Below are positions 13,280 through 26,032 of a stretch of DNA of 64,000 bases, piece by piece (positions within the stretch are counted from its first letter, which is position 1; every line of letters begins with the position of its first letter). The notes beneath the pieces are model-generated. The model worked only from the letters and a program-made list of their open reading frames with translations. It was not told the DNA's origin and ran no database searches. The position numbers and the translations under genes were made by a program. This DNA comes from Bactrocera neohumeralis (taxonomy: Eukaryota > Arthropoda > Insecta > Diptera > Tephritidae), in the NCBI RefSeq assembly GCF_024586455.1, contig NC_065921.1, positions 10,323,401 through 10,387,400 of the forward strand. Direction: 5' to 3'.

Positions 13280-13475
13280 CGGGAGTTTTTCTGTTTGCGT
13301 GTATTTGGACGCTGTATCTAGGCATCTCGCGCGAGCTCAGCACGCGTTGGTCAAAAAACAGCGTTTGTGTCACATCGCCGCAATAATAGGCATCCTACCT
13401 GGACACCGTCCCATTGGCACTTACGGGGTGAAGCTAAAGATTTTGGAGGACACAACTGATCAAAGTTTCCATTAG
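13280..13475 (+). pseudogene. Possible jockey-like retrotransposon RNase H fragment
   Basis: The frame ending at 13475 contains HIAAIIGILPGHRPIGTYGV, which resembles the segment with the 'TGHC.IGTH' pattern after the RNase H domain of jockey-clade non-LTR retrotransposons. The expected zinc-finger-like Cys residues that usually follow are absent or lost. Low complexity and small size limit confidence. A chance reading frame is the alternative. Confidence 0.35.
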
Positions 13476-13565
13476 GAAAATTATATGTAAACTTCAGCTT
13501 TCACTAAATTTTGAAGCTATAGCTTATGCACTTATCTCGTTGGATCAGTATTTTTTGTTGTAATT

Positions 13566-13884
13566 CTCCACTGGTTCATCAACTCATCATTATTAAGTTA
13601 GTAATACTTGTTTGATAGTACTGCAAGGAGCAATTTTTTCTAAAAAAGTATTTTTATTGAATTTAGTTATTATCCAAGATGTCGCTATAAAACAAAATGT
13701 TTAGATCGATATCATCATAAATCGTTTTATGATGGATTGAGGGTAGGGATAAGCTCCACTGGTTCATCAACTCATCATTATTAAGTTAGTAATACTTGTT
13801 TGATAGTACTGCAAGGAGCAATTAATGTATTTCTATTGAATTTAGTTGTAAGATATGTGATGGATTGAGGAGGGATAAGCGGAC
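13566..13884. repeat. Tandem duplication, about 188-bp unit
   Basis: A block beginning CTCCACTGGTTCATCAACTC occurs at 13566 and again at 13754. The first ~70 bp are nearly identical. The second copy has lost about 55 bp internally and then rejoins at the GATGGATTGAGG segment. It is non-coding. Confidence 0.8.
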
Positions 13885-14648
13885 AACTGTGGTGTAGGAA
13901 TATAGATACAGGCTTTACCTATCAAATTTATTCAATTATATTACTTATTCTTAGTTTGAATTCATACTAGAGTTCAGTAGGTGCTTAAAGAAGCTATCAA
14001 AGAAAAGTTCTATAAACTGGATATTATGGCGAACTAAAAATGTAATTGGAAAAATATATATATATTAAATATTTAACTGCTTTGAATGGTTAAAAAAAAT
14101 TAAAGGCCTTTATGTTTACTTTGGCACTTGGCAAGCGTATCTTGTGAAAGTAGCATCAGTATCTTATGCAGCGCAAATATATTTTAAATCAACACTTTTT
14201 ATACTTGTTTTTTCATTTAATTCTCTTTTTCATGCTTTCGCGCAAATCCGTGCAATTTCACGGGCTTAACGCAATAATAAAAACAACAATACTCGTGTAA
14301 AATGCTGCCAATCAACAACACCGAAAACAATTGTACCCATTAAAATGCCAACAATGAACAAAAAACGATACAAAAACACCTAACAAAAAACATCTGAAAT
14401 AATAACAACAACAACAACTGTAATAAAATTCAACAAAACAAACATGAAAACTGGCTACCAACCGGCTCATCACCGTGCATGGCAACATTCCGCCGGACAA
14501 TGGTTGCCCAACTGCGCCCAACATCATTGTACATTGACGACTACCATATTTGTTGTTGTTGCTGTTGGTGCTGGCTTGTGTCAATTTCGTTCGGTGGCGG
14601 CGCGTTTCGCCTACGACCACTCGTCGGCTGCATTTATTGTGTCAACAG

Positions 14649-14768
14649 GATGCTCGTGCCATTTCCTATATGGACCGGAAACAAAAGACGAGCACAAACA
14701 GCAAATTGAAAAAAGTCTGATGAATAAGACCGAATTGAAATTGGAAGTTATTTTTTACAAAAAAGATG
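14649..14768 (+). CDS. Elk: Elk potassium channel, coding exon (PAS domain, middle)
   Basis: This 120-nt exon lies between acceptor TTGTGTCAACAG and donor GTAAGT, phase 1 at both ends. It completes the Gly codon begun at 11851 and reads GCSCHFLYGPETKDEHKQQI and then EKSLMNKTELKLEVIFYKKDG. This is the central strand and helix region of the PAS fold. The CxCxFLYG start is the segment that follows the QKG motif in Elk and KCNH3/4/8 proteins. A longer open frame covers the exon but begins in intron sequence, so the conserved junctions define the exon. Confidence 0.95.
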
Positions 14769-16831
14769 GTAAGTATACACACTGTTATTGAAAACATTAA
14801 TATTTTTATATATGTATGTGTATGTGTGTGTGCAAATTTTTTCAATCGCATAATTAGAAGCAAGTGGTGCTGTTGTTGCAAGACATTAATTCCGATGAAA
14901 GCTTCTAATTAAAATGTTTATCTGGAGCAAATTGCAAATAAATGATAAATAAACACAAATTGACCCAACAACAGAGCGCTGGCTACGGGTTTAGCTACTT
15001 CAAAGGATTGAGCATGGCATTATTGAGTTGAAAGAGAGAGAATCATTATGCAAGTAGCCCAAGTATTTTTACTAGTGAAAGAACTCCTTTGTATGATGAC
15101 TTGTAATTTGTATTTGTACTAAGAAACTCTTTTACTTAATATTTATACTTTGTTAGTCAGAATAACTTGCGTATTTCTGAATTCTGTTTGAATAGGCATT
15201 TCATGAAATAAATAAATAATAAACAGAGAAACTTACACCACTTTAATAATCAGCGTTTCGTTTTGAAAAATCCGAATTCCCTTGCTTCCGCAGCCGATTT
15301 CCAGAAAGTCCTCCAAGAAAGATGTCTGGTGATGAGGAATGCTTTGCCTTAAAACTATCTCAAATCCAAAATCAAGTAAACATAATTATTGCTATGGATT
15401 AGTGCAGGTAATGATCGAGGAACTAGGCAATTTTTGCTTATCGACAAACTTTCAAAAGAAAAGTAATTTTTAGTGAAGAAATTTAAAGTCCAGCGTGGCT
15501 TAAAAACAGAAATTATTATCCAAATTCTTGTTCTGTTGATTTTTAAGTGACACATCTATCCAAGAAGTTCGTTTGAAAATTTGCATCTTGGTTTGTATGA
15601 ATTTTCTTCAACGGCTCTGAAAGCAGCCTTTCGAGTTAAACGATTTTAAGGTTTTGAGTGGGAGCCGTTTACACCAAGTATGGAATTCATCACTCTCTAA
15701 ACGTTGTTTTATATTTATTGCCCACGTACTTGTTCTGTAAGCAACCGACAGCGACACTGATGAAATCATCTCTATTAGTGATAAGAGGCTACTTTATTAT
15801 ACTTAACAAGTTTCCGATTCCACCCAATACCACAGATTTTCGTTATCGTTTAGAAAACTGCTTAAATTCTGTCCCCAATCGTGCCTTCCCACACAGATGG
15901 GAGTGAAATAATGGAGAGATCCACAAAGACACAGAGGTAAATAGATATAAGGACGTGTCTGAACTGGATTACTGAGTTTGAGGTGTTGGATTTCCGCAAA
16001 ATTAGTTAGCACAATTGTCTTCCAAATACTACATCCTTAGGTGTCTTTCAAACGTAAGTCACACCAATCAAAGAAAGCCTTCTTGCTCAGATAGAGAGGA
16101 GGTCTATACAAGAAATATATTTATTGGAACAGATATCCAGGTGGCTTTTAAATCACTCTTTGAGGATATATTGTAAAATAATAATCTTAATATCAAGCAG
16201 ATTAAGTTGGCAGAACAGACACAAAACTTTAATTAGACACCGATAAAGGAGGGCTACTTGTAGATATTTAATCGACAAACATGTTGTAAATGTAGCGAAG
16301 TCTCGGTGGAGCCTTGTAGTTTTATATAGAAAAAGAATCTTAACTATTGGCCGAGGGTTTCTTGGCGATATATCGGAATTCGCACATGTAAAACCTTGAT
16401 GAACTTCATTAAGAGCAGTGTTAGAACATAAAAAGTGAGGGGTTTGAGTTCCGGTGGTTTCATAAAGTTCCTCCTGAAAGCCTAGGTGCATTGTCAGACG
16501 TCCACCCTACCTACCAAAAGTCTTCACTGAAATGCGCTAATGAAATAAAATATTTATTTTACTAACAAAATTTTATATTAGTTGTGTTTCACACCCAAGA
16601 TTGTCTACCATATATCACAACCATCAGTTTACTTATGTGTCTATAAGTTTATACTTTAAATATAAATTATGTGGGCTTAGATTTTTATATCTTTATATAT
16701 TTTTTTAATTTTTGTCCGCGATGGACTCCTAAACTACTGAGCCGATTTTAGCAAAATTAAGCACACTGTGTCCAGTTCGAACCAACTTAGAAGATACGAT
16801 AGTAAAAAAAAAATTCATAAATAAAAAAATA

Positions 16832-17100
16832 CAGTGAAAGCTCTATTAAGCGGACAACTCCATGAGCCATGCACATTGGCCGGTCCCAAAATGTTGATGC
16901 TTATTAAGGGCAATCTATTAAGCGGACAACTCTATTAACTGGACAGAGAGGCTGGTAACCAGACATTGAGAAAGCATTCTTAAATTCGTTATTTTTTCCA
17001 ATGAAATTTCTTTGTGTGAACATATTCAAAATTAAACCTGAAGTACAATTCGTTGGATTTTTATACCGACAAAAACGTTTTCGCTGAGCTTTTTTCACTA
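16832..17100 (+). mobile_element. pogo/Tigger-like transposon end (truncated)
   Basis: After a TA dinucleotide (16830-16831) the sequence starts CAGTGAAAGCTCTATTAAGC and repeats the TATTAAGCGGACAACTC-type motif twice more within 90 bp. A CAGTGAAA...CTATTAAG(C/T)GGACA terminus is typical of pogo/Tigger elements of the Tc1-mariner superfamily. I found no matching right terminus and no transposase, so only a 5' end is called. The 3' limit is arbitrary. Confidence 0.55.
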
Positions 17101-20030
17101 ACTATTTACGATCTGTTGACTGTTAGTAAATCCTCGATGCCTTGAAAAAATTATTTGTTGGTTGTGATAAAGCATAATCTAATTTTCTAGCAGTATCTAA
17201 GAAAAGTACACAAATTCACTTATCTCAATGTACAAAAAAAAACTTTAATCCCTCTCGCTGTCAACCCACTTTTTAATATTTTATTTAACCGATTTATACT
17301 CTTGAAATATAGATATAATAACCACTACTTTTTTATCCCTTTGCTAAAAATACGGAAGAACTAATTGGTGGAAACTTTGGCAATAAAGTTTTATTCACTT
17401 ACACTAACCACAAATTAGTGAAACTTTTGGGGCAAACTAAAGTCACAATTTATCAATGTGCAAGATTATGAAAAAGGCAACAGCTTGCCATGATATACTA
17501 ATGAACACAGCTGCAACTAAAAAAGAAAAAGTAGCTTAACTCGTTATTGAAGATATTTGAAAATTTTGCTTTGCAGACTCTTTACTGCGACTAAAATGCG
17601 AGCTTGCGAGCTTAAAGTATTTGAAATTTAGTGTCAATAATAGTCTGCTACACGCGATAATAAAAATGTCTTTGTTTCAAAAGCGTACGTGTTTGAATAC
17701 GAAAATATGTTAACACCACTAAAGCGGTTTTATGCGACAAATCCATTAAATTTTCTATATATTCTTAACACAAATGTACAGCGACATTCAGAATTGAGGC
17801 GGAAGTCGTGCAATTCGGCAGACAAAGTATATATGCCAGCACAATAACTGTAAAAATTACAAACAAGTTGAACAGAACTCGAAAGTAAGGCGATAAAAAG
17901 AGCAAAAACAAGCCAAGAGATGTATTGGACAACATTGTCATCTAACGTAAGCCCACTCAGAAACTTATTCGAGTGACTTTTTATTGTGTCAGCAGTAGTT
18001 TGAGCAGAACAAAAGGATGTCGAGAGGCAGCGGGTCGATACTCGTATGAACTAACAGAAGTGAATATACTTACATACAGACACAAATATTGAGAAAATAT
18101 ACCTACAACTAGTATATTACTCCCACTCAACTCCCACTGTGCCCAGTCGCTGGGGAGCATGTTGTGAGGATTTACTCAGCGTTGCGCATTTGTAACTGTA
18201 AGTGAGCAATTTGTTGTATTACTGGGTGTGTGTGTGCACGTATTCTGCTCGTATATATATGAAGTGCTGAAGTTAAGGCGCGCACGTCGCACACGCTGCT
18301 GCCCATATCAGTGTGAATGACACAGTCAGCATGGCGTATACGCAACTTTCTGCCGTTTCACACGTTCACAGCAAAGCGGACACGTATTCGCATTGGTAAT
18401 AAATAAAATCATATGAACGTTAAGTTTATACGTAAATAGCGTCATTTGAGTGTGTTTTGGCTTTTTATTCGTCTTGACTTGACTTGACTTGACGTCTGCT
18501 TTTCAATTCGTAAATGATGATAAGAATTAAGGGCAGTTGGGTGCGTAAGCTAAGCATTTTATTGGTTTTTAATGCGCGTTAAATCTTTTGGTTTTCGCTC
18601 ATTGCTTGATTTGGGCTTTAAGAGCATTTACGAACTTTTATTTTGTTTGTTGAATGCTACTATAAAATTTTTTGGAATAACAATTTTATTGTTTTTTTTT
18701 TTATTCTATTTTAATCTATTATTTTATATATTTTTAATAATTTAACTGACAATGGCTTTAAATTAATCACTTTATTTTAATTTTTTTGCTATAATTTCAA
18801 TTTTATTTTTCGTAATTAAAAAAAAAAATAAATTCAAGTTAAATGGCAACACTTTTCTTTTTTGATGTGCGTTAATTAATGTTTTCATTCGTTTGTTTTA
18901 TTACATCAAAATCACACTATCGTTACTCCCATAAAAATTCTTTCTTCAAAATTCACAGCCGTGACTTTTTAAATTTGCCTTGATTCCTCTTCACCCTCAA
19001 GAAACTGGCGCAAATCTAATTATTTTCTATGCAATTTCTATTAAAGCGATATTCCAATCAACCTTACTGAATTTTTGAGCATTTTATCTCCCCACTCGTC
19101 CTTCACTCACTCACACCCACACACGCTTGAAGTGTTCATAGTCGCTTGAATGCGCGCTCAAGCAGTAAGGTCTCATTAAATTAACTATATAATTTTTTCT
19201 ATACTCACACACATACCAGTGTAAATAAGTATATGTATTAGTGATATATACTGTATATGTGTATGTGCATAAGATCAAAAAGTGTGTCAAATTGATAAGC
19301 ACATGAGCAAATGCATGTCATTAAGAGTGTAGGCACATATTTCAAAGACTATTTCGCTCGAAGGCTGTGCGAAGCATTGTGTGTGTCACAAAGCATATAA
19401 TAACAATGTAAGCAGATGAAGAGCAAAGAGATAAAAGTAAAGTACATGCAGCGCGTAATATGTGTGTAACACGTAATTTAGTCTTCGTTGCGCCTGTGAG
19501 TATGCTATAAGTTGTTATTTTCTGCAGCACTGATTGGTCTAGTCTAAGTCTGGAGGGATTTTTTGATTCATTTGTGTAAAGAATACAGCTATTTGCTTTG
19601 GTGGATGCTGTGAAGATGAAGATTTGTTAGTGTGGCGTACGTGTGCTCTTGTGCTCTGATGGTGTAAGTGATACGGCGGCTATCATATTTAAGATATTTA
19701 AAAGTGGTCTATAAGTGATGCCAAAAGTGCCGTGGTGTAAAATTATAAGCATAATAGATTGTTTCGTAATTTGTTGAATGAGGTAGTAATAATTACTTCA
19801 CATGATTTGATCAGCTAATCAAGGTTTTTGGCATTTGCATTTCACTTTTAAGCAGGATTGAAAGCCAGGAACTAAGAAAGAGTTGATTTTATATTTAAAT
19901 TACATTTTTTTCTTAAGTAGTTTCGAAAATTTGAATTAAAATATTTTTTAAAATTTCAAACCCCAAATAACGGATTAAAAATTAATTTTTAACTTTTTTC
20001 AATTAATTTTTTACTTTTTAATCCAAAAAC

Positions 20031-20278
20031 TGGATTAAAATATTAGGAAAAAAATGTATTATGCAAATACAAAAAACCAAAATGTTTTTGATTTAAAATT
20101 AGTATTATTATTGTTTTTTTTTTGTGGTCCCGAAACATTTTTCTTTGGATTAAAATATTAGGAAAAAAATGTATTATGCAAATACAAAAAAACAAAATGT
20201 TTTTGAACTCAAATTTTTTCGAGTTTGCATATTTAAAAATTATTTTTATTGTTTTTTTTTGTGGTGGCGAAACATCTT
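20031..20278. repeat. Tandem duplication, 115-bp unit
   Basis: TGGATTAAAATATTAGG with about 70 following bases is repeated at 20031 and 20146. Both copies then contain a T-tract followed by GTGGT and a CGAAACAT motif. The second copy has an extra 20-odd bp. It lies in an AT-rich part of the intron just upstream of the third PAS exon. Confidence 0.75.
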
Positions 20279-20651
20279 GTTTTTATTTTGAAATTCGACT
20301 CAAAAATTTAAAATTTGATTTTTGATCCAAAATTTTTTAATTAAAAAATTCGCAGCCTGCCTCTAACTAACACATAAATGCAAATATCCGCTTGAACAGC
20401 TAACTTAAACATAATTTACCTTCAAGCTTGCCAAGCGAAATCTACGCTACCGTTCATAAGCAAACATGGATTACGTATACGCCATGTCAACGGCAGACTC
20501 AATCAACAAGTAATTGCCAGCTTAGCGCTTTGCTCATTTTTCCGCTTTTAGACTTTGAGTCTTTCAATACACACACACATATTCATCTGCGTATACTTTG
20601 TGCATTTATGTAAATAAGCTAATTTCACTTGTTCACCTTTCTCCTTTGCAG

Positions 20652-20789
20652 GTTCACCGTTTTGGTGTCTCTTTGACATTGTGCCAATTAAGAACGAGAA
20701 ACGGGATGTGGTGCTCTTTTTGGCATCACACAAGGATATTACACATACAAAGATGTTGGAGATGAATGTAAATGAAGAATGTGATAGCG
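20652..20789 (+). CDS. Elk: Elk potassium channel, coding exon (PAS domain, C-terminal part)
   Basis: This 138-nt exon lies between acceptor CCTTTGCAG and donor GTAAGT, phase 1 at both ends. It reads (G)SPFWCLFDIVPIKNEKRDV and then VLFLASHKDITHTKMLEMNVNEECDS. The PFWC...DIVPIKNEK core and the FLASHKDIT strand are the most diagnostic part of the eag-family PAS/PAC module. The exon ends in the acidic start of the linker to S1. The following intron is about 20 kb, by far the largest visible in the gene. Confidence 0.96.
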
Positions 20790-21479
20790 GTAAGTTGACA
20801 AAGTGAGATATGAGTGTCGGTGTTTATGTAGAAAATTTAGAAATATGTTAATATGTTAATGCTTTGATTTAATTAGGGATATGACTTTTACAAAATTTAA
20901 GCGTTTAATATTAAGTTAAGTATTATTGGCTTAAATTTTTTTGCAGAAATGTTTTTCTATGAATTTTAGTATGTACTTTGAGCAACCTTTTCTTTGTTTT
21001 GTGAAAGAAGTCATACCCCTTTGCTACACTTGTAAAACCACAATGTCCCCAACTGACGCAATTTCAAACTATAATTAAATGCTTTTATAATGTAAAGGTA
21101 GTGCGGGGAAATTTAAAGTAATTTTTTAAACTACGATTTGAAGTTATTTTGTAGTAATGACTCTCTGAAGAGAAAATAATTTTATGTCCATTTTCAAAAC
21201 TTAATGCCTGGTGTTTAAGATTTTAAATACTTAAAGAAATAAGAAGCTAATACTATGGTGAGGTCTTTAGACCTCGAAACATAGGAATAATTTGGTCTTT
21301 AATGAGAAAACAAGTCAGTAAGTTACAATATTTATCTTGGTACCTACATAGATTCTAATTGCATCAGAAATTTCTAAATTGCTTTCCTTATTGATGATTT
21401 TTTAGTCGAAACAGTAGTTTCGAGCTTAGTATTTTATACACATTGCGTCTATATAACTATGTATATCGTGCGTTATGAA

Positions 21480-22800
21480 CATTTTTATAAGAAAACCATA
21501 TACAAAATATTCCGTATATATCTATCTTAAACATTTTTCCAGCTTTTCGGAAATTTGTGGATTATATTTCAAAAGAAATGCACCTGCCAGCGATCAGATA
21601 TTAATCTGGCCAATTTTTGATACCCTGTTCAGATTTGAACCGTGTACTAATGAGCGCTTTCTTAATCGACCGAAACCAATGGTAGTCCTAAAGGCCAAGT
21701 TTTGAGCTATAAGGTAACGTAAGGGAAATTTTAGCAACCATTGTTTTCTAAACACTTTCTAAATGGTTTTGCAAAGTTTGGCTGAGCATGGTTTCCTGCG
21801 TTTTCGGCAATCACTCGCTTCAATTTGATGAGTTATTGCCAGTAGCGTTCCCTATTTATGACTTTACTCTGTTTTTGAAGCTTATAATACAGCAAGCACT
21901 TCAGATCCCGCCAAATGCATAGCATTACCTGGACATCTTGTATACATTGTGACAAAAAAATATCCGAAAATTGTAAATAAAACGAAAAATATTTAATAAT
22001 TTATCAATATTTATTTTTTCGCCTTCAAAGTAATCTCCATCAGATGTAAAACACGTATGCCAACAATTTTTTCAATCCCCGAAACATTTTTCATAAGCAG
22101 CCATCAGCTCCTTCAGCACATTTTGTCTTCGATCGACTGAAAACGGATTCCACCGAGCGGCAATTTCAGTTTTAGGAACAAGACAAAATCACACGGAGCC
22201 AAATCTGTCGAATGCGGTGGTTCATCGATGGTATTCGTTGTCGTTTTGGCTTTAAATTCGGTCACAGTCGTGGCTCGATTTGATAAACACCGTAAGCCTT
22301 TTCTAACATGCATAACGATTACGCATACGAAATTTGGTTAGAAATACAAAATTTGAGACATCCTACTACTAAGGTGTACCGACTTCTACAGCTGCTGTAA
22401 CCAAACTGGTCAACAGATCGCGTTCATCTTTGGCATAGTAATTAAGAACAGTCTTACCAGCTTAGCAAAATAATTTTTTTTGAAATATCATTTTTCCGGC
22501 AAATTTAATTACAATTTCCGAGAGCTTTTTTGTCACAATGTTCGGCTTTGGCGTTGATTTAGTGGGTTGGACAGATTTCACATAAGATTTTCTGGGTTGA
22601 AATAATGGATTAAATTTTCATCAACAGTCTCAATCTGATGCAAAAACTACAGCAGCTCTGTCACCGTCTCTTCGTTTTTTAAACATCTTTTGGTATGGCT
22701 GCTTGAGTGACTTAAAAATATTCTGCGAGCTCTCTATTGATTTGGCAACAAATTTAAATGAGTAATGCTTCCAGTTCCTCATCTTCAAAATTTATTGGAA
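21480..22800 (-). pseudogene. mariner transposase relic, split by a second mariner
   Basis: Read on the minus strand, fragments of one mariner transposase appear in order. An HTH-region piece (EDEELEALL, RELAEYF, VTQAAI) is near 22790-22650. ENLIHYFNPE and a KPN stop point lie at about 22545. On the far side of an insertion come MLCIW, LLYYKL and RYWQQLIKLKR at 21940-21800, then a C-terminal piece (SDRWQVHFF, IIHKFPKSWKNV) near 21600-21520. All are broken by stops and frameshifts. Segment order and spacing fit a single element interrupted at 21946-22541. Confidence 0.7.
21946..22541 (-). mobile_element. Internally deleted mariner-type element nested in another mariner
   Basis: Inverted termini CATTGTGACAAAAAA (left) and its reverse complement (right) bound a 596-bp unit. 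The similarity continues inward for about 35 bp (CCGAAAATTGTAA versus CGGAAATTGTAA). Inside, on the minus strand, only the transposase C-terminal part remains: PPHSTDLAPCDFVLFLKLKL with the third catalytic Asp region, then frameshifted pieces matching WHTCFTSDGDYFEGEKIN-type ends. The N-terminal two-thirds of the gene is missing. The left flank has TA; the right flank reads TT, perhaps mutated. Confidence 0.7.
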
Positions 22801-23958
22801 CAATGAAGTAATAATCAAGTTACGCCATCTCTTGGCACGAATATAGATATAGAGTTAATATAGTGTTAAATAACTTTACTCAGTCACTACCTATATATTA
22901 TGATTAAAAAAATCAAAAATGTACAAATACTTGAAAAAATATTACTAAAATAGAATTTATTTGGAATCTTCGTGGATTAAAGAAATTATGGAAGCACTAT
23001 AGTTTGGAATTGCAACTGATATGTTTATTAAACGCGTCCACACCAGCAAGCAAAAACAAAAATTAAAACCCAAAGATTTTATATAATATGTGTGCATGAG
23101 TATTATAAAGGCATTGGAAAATTTGCATGTAAACAAAAACCACAAGAGTAAGCCGCATGCAATTAAGAAACGAAAAAAAATATTTTTTTTTGAAGTAAAA
23201 ATTTTTTGGTCTAAATATAAATATGTGTATTAGCATTACTCACTTTGCACTTTCCTGCTTTAAAATATGCCACCGCTACATTAAAAGATAATTAGCTATA
23301 TTCCCTTGTAGCCTGAGCAACAGCTACTTGCCACACGATACTTAAGTACGCCGCAATTATAATTTTCCACGAAATGTGCCTTAATCAACAGCCATTGTTG
23401 AACAACTTAAGCTGGAATTTTCGTCCTTTCAACGTTTTTTTTTTATTTTCCCATATTTTTTCTCCGTTTTTTGCATTTCATTTGCATACTATTTTCGCGC
23501 TTGAATTCATACCGTTGTACTTCTTGGCTCCATTTCGAGTTTTTACTGCAGCGTCATACTTCTGGCTCGTTACTTCCGGCACTGAATGTGCTATAAATAA
23601 CCGCAATCCGAGCATTTTTGTGCGAAATGCCGTTAGCTTCAATAAAATTGCTGCCATTTGCACACTTACTGGCTGGTGAAAAAATATAATTTTCATGTTT
23701 TTTTTCATAAATCTCATTTCCTCATTACTGCCGGTATTATTTGCGATTTGCGCAGCACATTTAAAGGACGCACACATGCGAGTGCCGCATATTTTCTGCT
23801 CAGCAACTTTACTGTTGCTAATTTTTGTTATTGTTGTACTTTTTTTTGGTTCAATATATTTTTCATACTTTTGATAGTGTGGAGAGTTTTTGTGTGGGCA
23901 CTTTAATTTCTTTTAATAAATCGGATTTAAAAGTGTGGATTGAAATTGAATAATTGTT

Positions 23959-24583
23959 TTATCTGCATTGATGAGAGTCACTCAAAAGCTCTCTCTCATT
24001 GAGTTTGGAGGTTCTGTCTTCAAACTCAGACCCCGAAGAACACTCACCTTGCCCAATGTTTTCAATATAACTAGAGGACTCCATAGGACTTTCCTTTAAT
24101 TCACCCATCTCGTTTTCCGATGATACAAGGTTTGCAGCAGCGACGTCAGAATTGTAGCTTCCGATGTGAATCTGTCTTAGTGAATCTATCATTGATCTCT
24201 TCGCTACTCTTCGCCAGTGGTTCGATTGATTCATTTCTTGGTATCAGCAGGATTTTTATTTGTATGCTCTCTTTGGTAGGCGATTGCATTTGTACACTTC
24301 TGAGCAGGTAGGCAGCACTACGCTTCTCAGCGTACCTGACTTTCTCTGGGTCATTGACCTTTAAAAAAAGCACTTTTGGGTTCCGTGCTGCTGCTGCTGT
24401 TGTTGTGTTGCTGGAGCTTGGTTTAGCTTCAGTTCCAGGATTAATACCAGCCATAGCATCTAAACCAACCTTACTTCTTGTTTTAGTGCCGGCCACTTTT
24501 GAGCTCGTTACGAACGCTGCTCTCTTCTCGGAATAACTACTAACTAGTTCTTTCTGGTTGTTTTCCAGGAGATCAGGACTCCT
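23959..24583 (-). pseudogene. Unrecognised antisense coding-like segment with one frameshift
   Basis: On the minus strand an open frame runs from a stop at 24584-24586 to 24146. It includes KRAAFVTSSKVAGTKTRSK, a Ser/Thr/Ala-rich stretch, and NPKVLFLKVNDPEKVRYAEK. A second frame then continues to 23959 with an acidic, Ser-rich end (NLVSSENEMGELKESPMES...). Joined by a frameshift near 24160, about 205 codons read with plausible protein composition. I do not recognise it. It could be a decayed retroelement gag-like ORF or a host pseudogene. There is no clear start codon or neighbouring partner gene. Confidence 0.35.
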
Positions 24584-26032
24584 TTAATTCTGTATAATTT
24601 TTATGCTATGCAAATGAAGTTACGGTGCGCAGTATCCGTATCCTTGGCAGGGTTCGTCCGAAATCTTGATTCAACCCTTTATGTACTCCCAACCTTATTA
24701 AGACTGCCAATCTGAATGCCGTGCTATTAAAGAGCAACGAACATCCAAATAAGAGGTCATACCTTAGTTAGCTACTTCCCATCTTCCGAGCTGTTGGCAG
24801 TACGTCCACATCATTGTCATAATGTTGCGGTATTTATTGCCAGTTGGCAGTCGGGTATGGTTCAACGGGGAAATTGCTGGCAAAAAACAATAATAATAAT
24901 GTCTGTAAGAAGGTTTTTCTTACCCAAAAAGATTTACAGCATTTTGATTGAATTAAGTGCGTACTTTTCTTTAACAGTCGATTTCCTCCTATTATTGAAC
25001 GCATGCAAAATTGATGAAACTTTTAGTTGTCCATATAATATATTACTTAAGCATTATAATAAATATATGTTCGAAACTCTATTAGGTGCGTTTCGTAATG
25101 ACGATTAACGATTTTAATTTATTTAAAGTAATCCTGCCTGTATAATATTTATAAATCAAAGATATAGTCAAAATATTTTCGACATATGCTGGTTGATTTA
25201 ATTTAGTGGACTACTTCAGTTTAATATTCAGCTTAATTGACTCAATTAAGAATGTTGTTCTAGCAAGTATTAGTGATGAATTGTTTTGCAAAAACTTCGA
25301 ATACTTAGTTTTAACATAAATTTTGTCAAAGACCGTCGAACGAATTATTTCAGTTTATAATCTTGGTTCTTCAAAATATTAATGTGAGTAAAGTTAGTCA
25401 CATCTGGCACCTGAAATCTAATATAATTGGCTTTCCCTCTATTTAGCAGCACAGAAATCTATCATGCTCAGTGCTCTAATGATCGATGGTTATCTCCCTA
25501 TCAATTTTCATAATTAAGCCTCACTCTGAGAATTAATATTTTACAGCCGATATAATGTAGACATTTTTATTAATTAATGCTTTATTTATTACTGTTTCTT
25601 TTATGAATAAATTTTGCTTATATTAAAATATTTTGAATTTAATTTCTTGCTGTTAAGCAAATAATTTGCATTTGGATACTTAGTATAATTAATTATTCAG
25701 AAGGGTTTATTTATTTTAATTTATTCAGTGTTGAACATAAATGCATATGTGTATATATGTATTTATGTATGTATTTATATATATATTCATATATTCTTTG
25801 ATGTAACAGCACTTGCGTAAGGTCTTCCCTTGCATGTTTATTTTCGTGCTCATACTTGTATATTGCTGTTTACATACATATATGGTATACCGTAGCATTT
25901 ATGTATGTTTGTGCATTGGCTTTTGTGTGTGTGATTCTTTGATTGAAATTTGCAAGGATAAAATTCGTTTGCTTTCACGAAAGCAATTAACTTAAATTGA
26001 ACTTCTGAACGAACACTGCATAATTATGCATA

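Larger units (their letters stand above)
11852..14648 (+). other. Elk intron (2.8 kb)
   Basis: This phase-1 intron contains a 611-bp element bounded by TTAA (12047-12657), a possible jockey-like RNase H relic (13280-13475), and a 188-bp tandem duplication (13566-13884). No nested gene is supported. Confidence 0.85.
14769..20651 (+). other. Elk intron (5.9 kb)
   Basis: This phase-1 intron holds a pogo/Tigger-type end at 16832, a 115-bp tandem duplication at 20031-20278 and a TTGAC microsatellite near 18475. A minus-strand open stretch at 16153-16491 resembles nothing I recognise. No nested gene is supported. Confidence 0.85.
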
